The notes: generated by a model from the sequence alone, not told the origin. Shown: positions 21,881-35,745, counted from the first letter of the stretch. The stretch is 64,000 bases of DNA from Capsicum annuum (GCF_002878395.1 NC_061121.1:17721876-17785875); one strand, 5' to 3'. Translations and numbers: made by a program.

Positions 21881-23377
21881 AAATTTTATTCATGCTCACT
21901 TAACTTTATATTTATTATTTAAAAGTCACTTTTCTTTCATTCATTTCATCCATGGTTACTTAACGTTATTCCGACCATCACAAAAGTCACTATGATCGAA
22001 TTTTACAATAATTTCATCAGAAAAATAATGTGGCAACCTTAATTAATTCAAGTGAATATATAATATATTACTTATATTTTAATCCTTTTTATATGTGCCA
22101 CAACTCAATTTTCCTTATGGATTATTTAATGAAAGAATATCAATTTCTTAATGGATCAGATTAGATTATCTAACGAAGGCTATTTTCATAAAAAATATTT
22201 GGTCGACATTTTTATGAAATAAAATTATACATTTTTTTTGTTGTTGCAAATATTATGTACATAATCAGAATCAGATACAAATAAAATTATACTTATATAT
22301 TCTTAAAATCTTCTAAAATTGAGATATGTGTTGGTAAATTATTTTTTTCCTCTAATATTATGACATATAGTTGATAAAATTATTTTTCTCCCTCTAAAAT
22401 TGTGATATATTGATAAAATTATTTTTTTATACATTTTATTTCTTGTCACTTGAGCCTTTACATTCGCTATATCATAATAATATGATAAACTACTCTATTT
22501 ATTGAGTTTGTATTTGTATTATTAATTGTTTGACTAATAAATTAATTCTCTTAAAAGTTTTTATTATAATATTCAATTTTTGATAAATTACATATTGTTT
22601 AATTAATTTAATTGATAAATATAAAAATTAGATATCCTATAATTTCTTTATCTATTAAAGCAATTATATTTTATAACTTTTATTAACAAAACTGTACGTT
22701 AATATAACATTATTTGTACAAATTTTGACAATACTTATTCAACGACACAATTAAAAAGATTTTATTTTAAAACTATCTTTAGCATGTTGATTTATCTTCA
22801 AAGAATTAAAATAATTTTTTTTAAAAAATAATATCATACATGTATTTCTATTTTTTGTGTTTTGAATAATTTATCTTATTTATCACTCTTTTTCGATGCA
22901 CCTTTTTGGCAGATGAATGCAATATTCTGAAACATTTCATAAAATATAAATCAATTTTTTTTTATGAAAATAGTCTTCATTAGGTAATCTAATCTATTAA
23001 GAAATTGATGTTCTTTCATTAAATAGTTCATAAGAAAAAATGGGTTGTGCACATATGAAAAAGGTCATGATATGAGTAATATATTATATATTCACTTAAA
23101 TTAAAATTAAGAACTAATTAAGGTTGCCACATCATTTTTCCGATAGAATTATTGTAAAATACGGTCATAGTGACTTTTGTGTGATGGTCGGAGTAAAGTT
23201 AAATGACCATGGATGAAATGAATGAAAGAAAAATGAATTTTGCGTAATAGATACAAAATTAAGTAACCATGGATGAAATGAATGAAAGAAAAGTGAATTT
23301 TGCGTAATAAATATAAAATTAAGTGAAAGTGAATTTTGCGTAATAAATATAAAATTAAGTGACCATAAATGAAATTT
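21881..23377. mobile_element. Large inverted-repeat element with 30-60 bp tandem repeats in one arm
   Basis: The left arm (21881-22195) reads inverted in the right arm (22965-23377). Matching blocks include AAATTT(T/C)AT, CATTCATTTCATCCATGGTTA, TTACAATAATT(T/C), AATGTGGCAACCTTAATTA and ATCTAATC. The right arm is longer because a unit containing GTGAATTTTGCGTAATAAATA is repeated about four times at 23225-23360. The centre is AT-rich without a gene. No unambiguous target duplication, so the superfamily is open. Confidence 0.7.
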
Positions 23378-23716
23378 ACCATTAACGAAATCAGGGGCGG
23401 AGATAGTAAAGTGATGAAAGAGATTCAATTGAATCCCTATGTCAAAAATACCTGTATCGTATATAAATATGACATACAATAATTCAATTCTAAGTTATTT
23501 TTGCCATTTTAATTGATAAGTGCTAACTTTTACCGTTACATTCAGACTACGTGTTGATTTCTTTTTGCACATGGGGTTTGTACCAAAATGCACGTTAATT
23601 CTATGTTTGCACGTAATTTGGATTTAAATTTTGTTTTCTAACTATTCTTTTTATCGAGGAGTGTCAAATATGATCCAACAATTAATAGATCGTTCAATTT
23701 ATCTAAATTTAGTATA

Positions 23717-25236
23717 TCTATAATTTATAGTTATCTCTCTATATACATTTATATCATATCTATATCTAGATCTATATTTATATCTATATCTATATCTATA
23801 TCTATAATTTATATCTATATCTATAATCTATAATCTATATCTATAATATATGAAAAGTGTGAAGCCCATTAAAAAAGTGATTCGAACTTTTTACTCTTCG
23901 TTAAAGTACTTTACAGTAGACAAAATTGTCTTTTTATCTTTTTTCAATAATTAATTAACTATTTTTATCATATTTAGCATTAAAGAGTCTAAAATATATG
24001 GGAAGAGAAATTATATTGCAAGAGATATTAGGAGAATTAATAATTAAGGAATTCTAAGTTATATGGTAATTTGAAATCAATTAAAACATGCTTTATTTAG
24101 TCCTTCGATTTTTGAATTATTAGATTATTATTGAAAATAAATAAGAAAGAATAAGCGAAAGAGGAATTCAAGGACAAAGAGACAAGAGGAAGATTTTTTT
24201 TTTTTCATTATGGTATGAATTGCAATGAAAAGTTTTCCTTATATTTAATGAATAATGAAGTTTTATGTTTTTAATATCATTTTTCTAATATATAGCTGAA
24301 GATACAAATAGGTAAATGTTTTTTATTCAAGCATTACAATTTTTTTTTGTATAATCTCAATTACTACATATTTTTAGTGAAATTCTCCACTATATAATTT
24401 GTTCTTACTCATCTTATAATTTCATATTAATTATGTATTGGGTATTGGCGATTGGAAAGAAAATATTCTTTCTTTCATTTAAGATAATCATATTTGATAG
24501 GAAATATTTTTTTAAAGAAAATAAAAGTGATAGTAAGTGGATACTTATTTCTTTTCTCAAAAATGCTATTTTAAAAATAAATATTTGGCCAAGCTTTGTA
24601 AGAAAGTAAATGATTGGGGAGTATAAAAAGTAATTTTTCATCAGCTAAAAATGTAGTTTCTCCTTAAAAACACTTATTTGAAAAGCATTTCTGAACAAAA
24701 TACACTTAAAAATACTTTTTAAAAGTTTGATCAAACACTAATTGTTGTTTAAAAGTGTCAAATACAAATTGTTTCTCATCAAAAGTATATTTTTGAAAAA
24801 CATTTTTCAAATAAACTGATTTTAAAAGCATGATCACAAAGTAAAAAGGATGGATACTTTCTTCTATTTTTTTTTCTTTTTTCAGTTTGATATAAATAAT
24901 AATTGATATTGTAATATTAATACACGATAGAGAACAACTTTATTCGCTTAACGATAGAACAAATTAGCTCAACACGTTTAGCCGATAAGGAAGGAACTTA
25001 TGGGATACACATGATTTTATGGTACCTAATAAAATAAAATAAATTTTATTACGGAATATAATTATGTATCTCATGTTCCTTTTAATACACCTTTAATCCT
25101 AAAGATTTTACTTATTTTTTAAAATAATTTATACTTATTAATATCATAACATATAATCATAACAATTTATTTATTTTTATAAAAAATATTCACGATTAAC
25201 GTTATACACACATGCAAAGCACGTACACTTAACTAG
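23717..25236 (+). mobile_element. Helitron A, non-autonomous, 5' microsatellite
   Basis: Starts TCTATAATTTATAG after an A. It carries a TATCTA-type microsatellite (23745-23848), then an internal motif AAAAGTGTGAAG...GAACTTTTTACTCTTCGTTAAA shared with two other elements here. The end is a degenerate hairpin ACATGC-AAA-GCACGT (25210-25224) and CTTAACTAG. No Rep/helicase seen. Confidence 0.75.
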
Positions 25237-26572
25237 TAGATTAAAAAATGTGAAGTACCTTAGAAAAGTGATTTGAACTTTTTGACCTTCGTTAAAACAG
25301 TTCATAATAGACAAAATCGTCATTTACTATTTTTTTAAAATAATTAACATTACATTATTGTTTAAATACTTAGGAGACAGAAAAGGAAAAAAAGAAAAGA
25401 AAAGGAAGAATCTCACAACTAAACGGAATTAAATGTAAAATGTAATTTTTTATGGGTGGGCGTGGGGGCGGGGGGGAGGGGGAGTCCTACGCAACTTAAT
25501 AGGGAAAAACGATGGAAAAGGAAACAAAATTAAGAGTCAAATTTAAAATTATTAAAAAAATAAATACGCATGCAGTTTTTAAGAAAAAAACTTTACTAAT
25601 CAAATTTTTTTATATAAAAAGAAAATCTATGTATATAAAGGAAAAAATTATTTAATTCAGGTAAGAAACCTTAATACATTACACTTCAAAATAAATTAGA
25701 ATTATACCTTATATAAAACCTCTAAATCATATAGAATTTTATATTATATAAAAAGAATGACTATGATTTAATTAAGTAGTATTTTAATCAAATTTTACTA
25801 GAAAAAATAGGTGTCACACTTCTACTTCTCTGTTTTGTTCTTATTTTATTTGAATTTGATGTGTGATTAATTAAAGCTTTCTTCTTGCATTCATCACTAG
25901 AGTTTTCTAGCCTTCTTATTATATGAATTCTCTTTTAAATTTTTAATTATGCACAATAATTTTAGTTGTGAATAAATGATAGGATCTAACATATCATCAT
26001 TGTGTTTGTTAATAGCCTTTATTTGTTGTTGTTGTTTTCTGTACAAGCTTTAATGGTTATCGCACATAGAAAATATGATCAAACAGTATTTTTAGAGGTA
26101 ATTTTAATTTCTTTTATTAATTTAAATAACTATATTTCTCTATTTGCAACTTGGAAACATATTTTTTCATTTAAAGTAGTAGTTCAAAATTGGGATATAG
26201 TATATAAGTAAAAGTTAGAGTCTTCTAGTGAAATCATTTATTTTTAAAGTTAGGTTTAGTATTGTCCTAATATCTCGGTCATCACACTGTTTTATCGTAC
26301 TTAAATGTGGTAGATGAGTGTTTGAGCTTTGAATAATTTTTGTGTAAATATTAGGTCTAATCATATTATTTTGTTGTAATTTATATATATTAGTATCACT
26401 TGTTTTTGTTATTATTATTCGTTATGTGACGTTGAAAAATGAACTTTTATTTACGGGACTATTTTCAATCTTTAAAGTCAGTTATTGTTTCTCAATAAAT
26501 TATTTTCTTTTATAGATTTTGTATCAATGGCTTGACATGAAACACACGTGTAAGACACGTACACTTGACTAG
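25237..26572 (+). mobile_element. Helitron B, directly abutting Helitron A
   Basis: Starts right after the CTAG of Helitron A with the family motif AAAAAATGTGAAGTACCTTAG...GAACTTTTTGACC (25246-25292). It lacks the TCTATAATTT start and microsatellite. Ends with hairpin ACGTGT-AAG-ACACGT (26546-26560) and CTTGACTAG. A GT-rich poly-G-like patch lies at 25455-25483. No coding region recognised. The 69-codon frame at 26002 has a hydrophobic start but no family match that I know. Confidence 0.75.
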
Positions 26573-26639
26573 TTTTGTAATTAATGAACTCTTAGTCCGT
26601 CCAACATAATAGATTTTTAAAGTGGTTTCTATTTTAATT

Positions 26640-27518
26640 TAGAGGCAAATTCAAAATTTGAAGTATGTGGTGCACCAGTATTGTCAAAGGCGTGCATAAG
26701 CTAGCCTAGAAGCAAGACTCAAAATGTATTGAGCGCTCGCCTCGTTTAATGTGTACTTTAGGTTATAATTTCTAAGACATGCTTTTCCTTGTTAATGGGA
26801 CTTTTCTGAAAAAACGAATACTAAACAATTGATATTTCATTTTATCAAAAAAAAAAAAAAAAGTAAATTTCTTTATTCATATATTTGTCATTTATGCTTA
26901 TATTGTTAATCTTGGATTAGACATATATTTATATTATTTTTTTTCTTTATGATTTTTTTCATTACATTTCATGTTTTATTTGTATTTTGTGCTTAAACAC
27001 AATGGACCTTGAAGTTTTTTTGCCCTTTTTACTTTTGATAATACTGTGATACATTAATATTATCTTAATATAGACGTTAGCAGAATTTTCAATGTCAATT
27101 AAGGGATATTATCATATTTGATTTGTCGCTAATGATATGAATATTACTGAAAAAACAAATATATTGAATAAATATGAATAGCTTTATTATTAATATGTTG
27201 ACTTTAAACTTTTTTGTACAGTTAATTGTGGTAGGGTCAAGGTGTGTTCACCATACAAGGTGGTTGCGGATTTGAATCCCATTCCTAGCACAACAGTTTT
27301 TATATTATAATTTTAGTAAAATTCTTTAAAAAATGTTGTGAGACCCAAGGTTCGATCTTTGATTACGTACGCAAGCGAGAAGAGCTGACTTCGACCAGTG
27401 CACCAAGATGTACCTTTGTTATTTTATGGGTGCACTATTAACTATATCTCAATTTCTCAGGCATATATACATATATTCACAAAAAAAAAATTTCAACCAC
27501 GTGCCGGGTCTGCCCCTG
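26640..27518. mobile_element. hAT-like element with tRNA-like segment
   Basis: Ends TAGAGGCAAATTC and, reversed, CAGGGGCAGACCC, with flanking octamers TTTTAATT (26632-26639) and TTTTAATC (27519-27526) differing in one base. Inside, GGTCAAGGTGTG...GGATTTGAATCCC (27235-27280) resembles A- and B-box spacing of a SINE. No transposase seen. Confidence 0.6.
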
Positions 27519-27526
27519 TTTTAATC

Positions 27527-28616
27527 CAATAGCACTCTATAACTTATTTTTAAGATTTATTTTAATTTGAGTTTACCACTTGATATTTACTCTGATTTTT
27601 TCTTGTACCATGTATCTTATAAGTTTGATGTAATATAGTTTTCTTGCATTAGATTAATACATTTGTCACATAGTAAAACCACACTTTAATTACATAGTAA
27701 TATTTTTTCTATACTCCTCAAAAGTTTTAAATAAAAAATAATAACAAAGAATTATTTTAAACATAAAACTATATGAGTAAATCTAATTCTCAATCTATCT
27801 TAATTCACACAAATTCAATTCAATCCACTCATTTTACCCACTAATTTTATTGGTGGCAACTACAATCAGATGAGTCTCGAGCTAGCTATCAGAACAATGG
27901 TGCCGTTTACGTTGTTGTCATTATCGCTAAAGAGTCAATAACTAACTGATAAAATAAAATAAAATAACCAAAATAACGAGAAACCCAAAGTTGAGGACCT
28001 TTTTTCTTCTTTCTAACAAATTTCTCAAGTTAAAAATAAACACTTAAACAAAAATTTTTATGATGGATGAGGCTCAAATATGATTTGATGTGTGATAAAT
28101 TACTTTTTAAATAGAAAAAGATATGTTGGTTCCACTTGTACCCCTCTCACCCCTTTCCTTTCTTCCCTCGTTTTTTACTCATCAACCTTTTTTCTCCATT
28201 TCTTTTCTTTTCTTTTTTAATTTAATTTTTTTAGCCTAAGTTTTTTGGATCAATTTTATTTGTGTGCACTTTAATTAGTTTTATGAAATATTGAGAAGAA
28301 ATCATTTAATATTTATTTTTGTTAGAAAATGAATTTGATACCTTATGATACTCAATTCATTTTATTGAACCACTAGGTCAGACCCTTAGGTGCAATTATT
28401 TTTATGTTTTTCTACCTCACTATTTATTTTTTGTCTTTTTTTAAATCTAAAAATTTAAATAAAAAATATTGTCAAACACAACTCCAACTTTAATTTTTTA
28501 ATCTTCCATGACCAAACGCTTACTTAATATCAATTATTTATTAATTATGTATACTAATTAAAAATATTTAATTAAAAATGACAATGAGATGAAATTAACG
28601 AAGAAGAGTATGAGTC
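27527..28616. other. Intergenic, AT-rich
   Basis: No gene, RNA or clear repeat terminus recognised. Confidence 0.35.
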
Positions 28617-30490
28617 TAGCTGGACAACAAGATTTCTTTCCTATGCAAGAAGAGTCCAGTTAATTAGGAGTGTTTGTTGGCTATACAATCTTTTTGGTCG
28701 CAAATTTTTGTGCCTCCTAAGCGGGTGAGTACTATGATCATATCAATATGTAGAAGGTTTTTATGGATTGGGAAAAGCTGAAGTAAGTAAGAAAGCTCTT
28801 ATCCCTTGGGAGCAGCTTTGTATGCCAAATTCAGTGAAGAGGCTAAATTTACTGGATATTGAGATCTGGAACAAAGCAATGATAGCAAAATTATTGTGGT
28901 GTTTGAATCATGAAAAAGACAAACTATGAGTAAGGTGTGTGCACAGTTTGTTGGTGTAATATACCACAATAATTAAATTACAGATGAAAATATAAAAACA
29001 AATTAAGAAAATAAGATAATCTTCTTCTTGGTTGAGACGCGGATATCTCGTTTTCTGTAAGGAGATTCAAGCCTATTGCGGCATAATCTGCACCGATCTG
29101 ACAATATATCTCATGATTTGTCCCCTCTAAGATATAACAACCCATCAACGATGTACAACTCAAATAACTCCAGATTAGTTGAAGAGTTCAAAATTCCAGC
29201 ATAAGAACACCTTCCTTCAACATATATTTACTCTTTTGTATCGTGAATATAGTTACAGATTTAGAATATTTTCTTTGTCTCAAGTCTCTCAACTCTCTCT
29301 TTCACTACTACACACTATAATCTTTTTCACACTTATCATATTTCCTTATACATGAAATAACATGCAAGACCACCTCTACTTATAGGTGAAGCATTTAACC
29401 TTGTATTGAATAGAAAGAATGTGGTGTAGTAAAGTGAGTACATGAATGGTCTTTAGGTTACAAATGTCACAAGAGTTACAAGAGTAATGAGGTAGACTAA
29501 TGGTAGAAGTTACAAGAACTAAATGTCATATTTTACCGTAAAATAATGAGTTAAATTAAGTATTAATGGTTATAACAGTTACACAAAATAAATACACGCT
29601 TTTGCTCTTAATAATATTCCACTAACATGCAGTGTGCATTCGAGAAGTGCAATCATCAACATCACGCGTTGTCAATTTGAGATAATGCACTTTCAAATAG
29701 TAAAATGTACTAACATTTCCAAAGTTCCACCATACGAACACCTTTCTTTAACATTTTCAACTGTAACTATTGTAATTTGTGGTATATTAAACAAGCATAG
29801 TTACTACATAAAAGGTGGATCATTGTGGGATACTGAACCAAAACAAGCATCATGGATTATGAAGAAGACTCTAAGACGGAACAAATATTTTATAGTTGCA
29901 GGACATTGCTACAGTAAGCTGTATAGAGAGCTGCAAGGATCATTCCACACAACGCAATAGAAGATACTAATTTGTTACAACTTGGGAGCTCCTAAATGGT
30001 TGTTCATTTTCAGAGTTGCTGCCTAAGAAAGATTTGAAACAAAGGATAGATTAGGGAGGTGTGGACTGGATATTAGTCCAGAATGCCCGTTGTGTACTAC
30101 TAGTATGAAAAGTATTGAACATTTGTTTTTTTTTTGTGCCCATATCCAGCCTATATATGAAAAATAGTTTTACAGTGGCAAGGGATTATTCATCACCCTA
30201 GAGGTTGGTCATATGAACTAGCATGGATGAGTACTTGAAAAGGGAAGCATCCCAATGAAGCAATATTTCGGATGTCCGCAACAACTTGTATATATCATTT
30301 ATGGAAGGAAAGAAATCGTAGAGTATTTCAAAGAACTTTTCGAGATGCAGTACCAACCACTAAGACAGTTAATTAGAAGTGTTTTGTTGGCTAGATGTGT
30401 GTCACAGAGGGAGGTGTGTCACAGAGGGAGCAACAATACCGAGATAGCCATGAGATTAAAGGGCTTACACTTTTACCTAGTATAATAGCT
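28617..30490 (+). pseudogene. LINE reverse transcriptase 3' region and zf-RVT domain, broken
   Basis: Plant L1-type C-terminal sequence. 28617-28940 reads SWTTRFLSYARRVQLIRSV, then after a shift a QSFWSQIFVPPKRV...CRRFLWIGK motif, and KDKLWVRWVHS-like sequence with stops. After a TIR insertion (28948-29794) it resumes with SYYIKGGSLWDTEPKQASWI. The zinc-binding zf-RVT block follows at about 30050-30145 (RLGRCGLDISPECPLC ... EHLFFFCAH). Several stops and frame changes break it. The endonuclease and catalytic RT parts are absent. Confidence 0.8.
28948..29794. mobile_element. TIR element (hAT-like) inserted in LINE remnant
   Basis: 847 bp. The left end TTGTTGGTGTAATATACCAC and the reversed right end TTGTTTAATATACCACAAAT are related. 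Flanks GCACAGT (28941-28947) and GCATAGT (29795-29801) form an imperfect 7-8 bp duplication. Removing it rejoins the LINE frame VHS|YYIKGG. A direct repeat (AAGAACACCTTCCTTCAACA / CGAACACCTTTCTTTAACA) lies inside. A 61-codon minus frame at 28978-29163 (SQPRRRLSY) is unassigned. Confidence 0.75.
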
Positions 30491-30792
30491 TGCATAGGTC
30501 TGTTTTAGGATCATGTTGTTACTGATCTGGGTTGGATGTAGCCACGATTTTTTTCTTTATTTTGTAATTCCTATGGGTAATAAATAAAAGTTTATTTACT
30601 AAATTGAAAAAAATGAAATTATCGGACAATTATGATGTTAACCTATAAAAAAAAAAAAAAGAAAATTAACTTTATGAATATTTGCTCTTGATCAAATATA
30701 ACTTAATAATTAAAAATCAAAATCTTATTTTTTATCCTTATCTTTCTTCATCATTAATGATCTTAATTAATTAATTACTAAAATATAAATTA

Positions 30793-31041
30793 CTATTTCC
30801 TTCATCCCATATTAATTGAACTTATTGAAAATAATTATCTCATATTAGTTGTCAATCTTACTAAATAAAAAAAGAATTAATCAATTTTTTTTCATATTAC
30901 TCTTACAATTAATTCCTTTTTAAAGTGTTAATACTTATCTATAAAGTTTTCAAAACTTTGTAAAGGGGTGAATTAATAAAAATTACTTCTTATTATGACG
31001 TGTAAAGGGAAAAATAAACCACTCATATGAAACAAAGGGAG
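30793..31041. mobile_element. Stowaway MITE
   Basis: 249 bp between TA dinucleotides. The ends are CTATTTCCTTCATCCCATAT and, reversed, CTCCCTTTGTTTCATATGAG. Confidence 0.65.
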
Positions 31042-32520
31042 TAATTCTTTCACTAGTTTATTTGTGCAATCAAACACTCTTGCATAAACAAATCATAAAT
31101 AAAAAAATATTATTATTGTCCAACTTAATAAGGGAGGGTGAAGAGAGAAAAGTAAAAATGAAGTGAGACATTAATGAAATGGAACCCACAATATATACAT
31201 GCCAATTAATAATGACCCTCACACAAATATTATATGACGCACCTCATCCATCATAAATTTTCCACACTTATAAACATAATCAAAACAAAATCTAACACTT
31301 TAAGTGAAAAAAAAAATTGTAAACGTCATCGAAAATGTTCATCCATATTATGTCCATTGATTAAATACATAATTTTTGGTCATAATGTAATTTCAATAGA
31401 AAAGAAAAACAAGTTAATGATAAAGGAGAAAATCCTGCGTGGTTGTTAGAATGTACAAGTTTAGAATCAAAAGTCCATTGAATTGATATCTATTTCGTAG
31501 GTTTTCCAAGAGAAATTTATTTGAATATTTTAAAGTGAAACGCATGAATAAATGTTTAATTTTGACTATGGTCGTTTTAAAATTATCCAGTGGTCAGCTA
31601 GACATATATGTCAAGTGGATACTCAACCTATACTGTGTGCATGTGTTATCTTTACATTTGATCGTGTGAGACCTTATTCTAATTCATTTTGATCTTAAAA
31701 GTATAATAAATTTCATTTTTATTATTTTCTGTTGTTTCGTTCATAATGTTTCTCTCTCATCCTTTTCCATTTTTAGCCTTTTCTCTACATTTATTACGAC
31801 AAACTCTTTTTACAAATAACCCTCCTAATAAACTTAATTATCCCATATTTATCATCGCTTCCATTGGAAGACTTAAAAAAAAGGAAGAAATACAAATATT
31901 GATTATATTTAGAAATATAAATAAATTTCTTTCTCTATGCAATGTAATATCTCATATCATTTTAATCCTACTTGTAAAAAGAAAAGGTAAAGAAAAGAGA
32001 GAAATGGGCCGTCCATCTTTTCCAAACTAAAAGGAATAAGGAAAAGTGAAAATTATCTTGTATATAGTTATTAGATTGTTTATTGCAAGTTATAACAATA
32101 CTTTTACATAATTATTGAATTAAAGATTTAATTACAAGTTATAGCAGTTCTTCAAAAAATAATATTTTTTAAAAATAATTGTTTGTTATTATCTCCTATT
32201 TTTTAGTCTTTAATATTCTATCTCTCCTCATTAACTGCATTGATAATTATGTTAAGAATCAATTTTGATTTCAATAATTATCTTTATTTATACCTTTTTA
32301 AACTTTATCAGTAAGGTAACAAAATTTGTTCTTAAATTAAATAGATATTTGATAGAATAAATATTAAGTTTTTGTTTATTAAGTTTTTGTTAATTTACTT
32401 CTTTGACAGAATGTATATATGTATTTGATTTCAGTAAAAAATGTGTTTTCATTTGTGTTATGAAAGATATATGTATCGTTTTGCATAAAACACATATACA
32501 AATCTAAAAGAGCTGAAAAA
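31042..32520. other. AT-rich sequence leading into MULE/Ulp1 relic
   Basis: No gene recognised. The stretch 32405-32520 matches 38475-38590 (ATATGTATTTGATTTCA(G/A)T, ATGAAAGATATATGTAT, GCATAAAA(C/T)ACATATACAAA), so it belongs to the same repeat that continues right of Helitron C. Confidence 0.5.
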
Positions 32521-35500
32521 TCTATAATTTATATCTATATCTATATTTATATCTATATCTATAATCTATCTATATTTATATTTATAATCTATCTATATCT
32601 ATATCTATATCTATATCTATAATATATTAAAAGTGTGAAGGACCTTAGAAACATTGTTTGAACTTTTTGTCCTTCATTAAAAGTTTATACTTTAGACAAA
32701 ATCATCTTTTTACTATTTTTCTTTAATTATTTATTTATTAAATTTAGAAATCCTAAAATATATGAAAAGAGCTTAATAAAATAAATATATGGAAAGGATC
32801 AACTAAGAACCCTAAAATATACATAAAGAACCACAACTTCATCGTTTGTCTACCGTTTCATGTGAAGTGATGGCTGGTCAAAAGCTTATGTTGTTGTTGC
32901 GTTGGTCAAGTGGGAAGAGAGAGTATAGTGATATTTTTTATGTGGTATTGGGTAAATTGTGATGGACTTTTATGTAACGGTAAGTGAGTAATGATATTAG
33001 TTAGCCATGTGAATTACTAGTTAATGTTGCGTGTCTGCATAATTTTGTAGGTTTCTTTACTGGCTCTCCGACTTAATATAGATGGACGAGAATTTTATAG
33101 CTAGGTTTGGTTCTCAATGTGCTGCTTCAAGTTAGGGTGTGACGCTTTTTATTGATGTAGAAAAATAATAAAGTTAAGCCAAGTCATTCTTTTCAATTAA
33201 GCAAAATATTGGTATTTGAAGTACGCGTATTTGTTATGTTTTGTCCTAAAATTTGTATGTTATCAATATCTTGTTATATTTGATATCTATGTTATTACTT
33301 CATCTTCATCTAACAGATTGCTACAACCAATTACATGCAGATTTATATTGTCTCAATTACTATACATATTGTGGTAAGTATCACGATCCTGTTAATCGTT
33401 TTATTCGAAGATATAAGTCTGGGCTAATACAAGTAGTAATCTTTTCAAAATACTATAAGAACAGATGTTGTAGGTTAATTTTTTTATTACAAGGAAATAG
33501 AAATTGACATTACTGTAAATTTTAATTTTTACGAGGTTATGCATATTTCAAATTAAGCAAAACTCGATCGACGATTCTCTAGCTATACAATATACAAGGT
33601 ACAACAGGAGACATTAATGAAATCTACTACAAAGAAGAAGATGTACCAGAATGTTCTAAAGGACCATTAAGATTCAAGTACGCAAATTTTATAATATTTG
33701 CCTTTTATTAAAATAGTTTGATAATTTTGGTCTAATTATGTTTTTTATTATTTTTTTAGGCTAATTGCTTGATTTTCATAATAGAAGTATATTGTTTCAC
33801 TTAAATAAATATGTCATGTTTTTATTTGGGACTTGTAGAAATGTTGTCATGTTAGAAGTTTACAATGGAAGAATATTATAAGAGAATTATTAAGTATTTA
33901 TCAACTCTCTTATATCTCTCCCTAAGTTACTTGGATTGTAATTAGGGGCGGACCTACATATATTTTCGGGATGTTTCGATACTCAGTAAATTCAACGCGG
34001 AATAGGTATAATTACATAAAAAATATACAAAAATAGGTATAAAAAGATAAAAGCACCCACTAAAACAAAAATTGGTTGGGTGCATTGACATTTAAGTTGA
34101 TCTTAAGTTTTTTCCACTAAAGGAATGTACCAGGTTCAAACCTTGTTGAGACGATTTCTTTATTTTTTTTAGCTTTTTAATTTTTAAGCACCCATAATCC
34201 ATAAATATTGGGTCCGCCACTGATTGTAACTCATTACAAAATTTAAGTATGCATATATGAAAAGAAATAAATAAAGCACAATCTTCTACTTACATACTTT
34301 CTTATTTTTATTTCGTAAATAGTTTTTCTATCTTCATAAGATAGTGCATATACATATCATCCTAGCTTCGCAGACTCTGTTTTTGAGATTATATTAGATA
34401 AGTTGTTGTCGTTGTTGCTGCTGCCTTAATTATGTATAATTATCTTATTTTGTTTTGCTGCTTAGGAATCTTGGCAAAAGAGTATGTCAATTGTTGCTCT
34501 AACTTTGAGCGTCATTGAAATTTCATTGAAATGATTGATGTTTTCAATTCATCAACATTTTTTTCATTCTATGCATTATACAGGTAAGATTTTAGATATT
34601 TTATTTGATGGCTTCACTTGTTGTAAAATTATGTTTTAAAGATTAACAGAAAATGAAAAAAGGAGAAACTTTCGTGATGTTGAAAGTATAAAACAAAAGA
34701 TGAAGTAGTAGTGATAATGATGATTGTGAGAGTAAGTGTATTATATGTGTTGTTTGAAAATATTCTTTTTCTTACATCCAACCCCCTAGGATCGATGAAG
34801 TTCTCACTTACCCTCCAGTGAGGCTTGAATATTCAACCTAACGGTTGATGGTGGAGTAAGATCATTTTCTCTTAAATCAGGATAAGTATACAGAGAACTT
34901 GACGATAAATATCTCCAACTATGGGCATGGTATGACTTGTGTTTTCTGGTTACAAGTTGTTTTAGCTAAGATTGTAATTGATGAATTAAAACTTGGTAAT
35001 TTCACTTTCTGTAGTGGAAGAAAGAATATTGTCATTGTTAATTTATTTTGTTGTACTATTATGTTCATATATAATATAAAAAAGTCTAAAATAATATAGT
35101 AAAAGAAAAATAGAAAAACTATCTCACAGGTCTTTGTTCATTTCGTCTTGTGAAGGTTGAGACACACAAAAAGTAAGCGAAAAATGTTGTCCGGTCCAAA
35201 GAATACGGGGAAAGGGCTCACCATCAATGAATGGGTTATTTACTATTTCAACTACTCATAATTAGAATCTTGTATTTCCTCTTCAATAGGCCATGTTCAG
35301 GAAAGTGTGATGTGAAAAAAATATATCTAAAAATTACACAATTACACAATTTATGTTTTCAATATTACAAAAAATCTCAGCTCCCTAAAAATATTACAAA
35401 AATCCCAACATATACACAGAATGCTATGTATATGTCGGCAATGTGATGTATATTAATAGGGAGAGAGAGTAAAGTAATTAAAAAAATGGGAGAGAGTGTA

Positions 35501-35703
35501 ATTACTTCCAAAAGGATTGATATTTATGTTATTTATACAAAAAAAATCAACAAGGCTCCATATCATGCATTACACGAAGCGTGAAGCGATGCAAACGCAT
35601 CATTGAAGTGAAGAGCAATTTAAAAAAATAAAAAATAAATAGAGCTTCCAAACAATAAGAGAGAACTGAAAACAACACAGCGATATACTCAACAATAGAA
35701 AAA

Positions 35704-35745
<42 letters not shown>

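Noticed and set aside
23149..23479. Minus-strand frames with repeated FIHGH / FHPW text
   Set aside because: Translation of tandem repeats in the arm of an inverted-repeat element.
23745..23848. Periodic TATCTA array considered as a CRISPR-like or satellite array
   Set aside because: Simple microsatellite without spacers, inside a Helitron 5' end; plant nuclear context.
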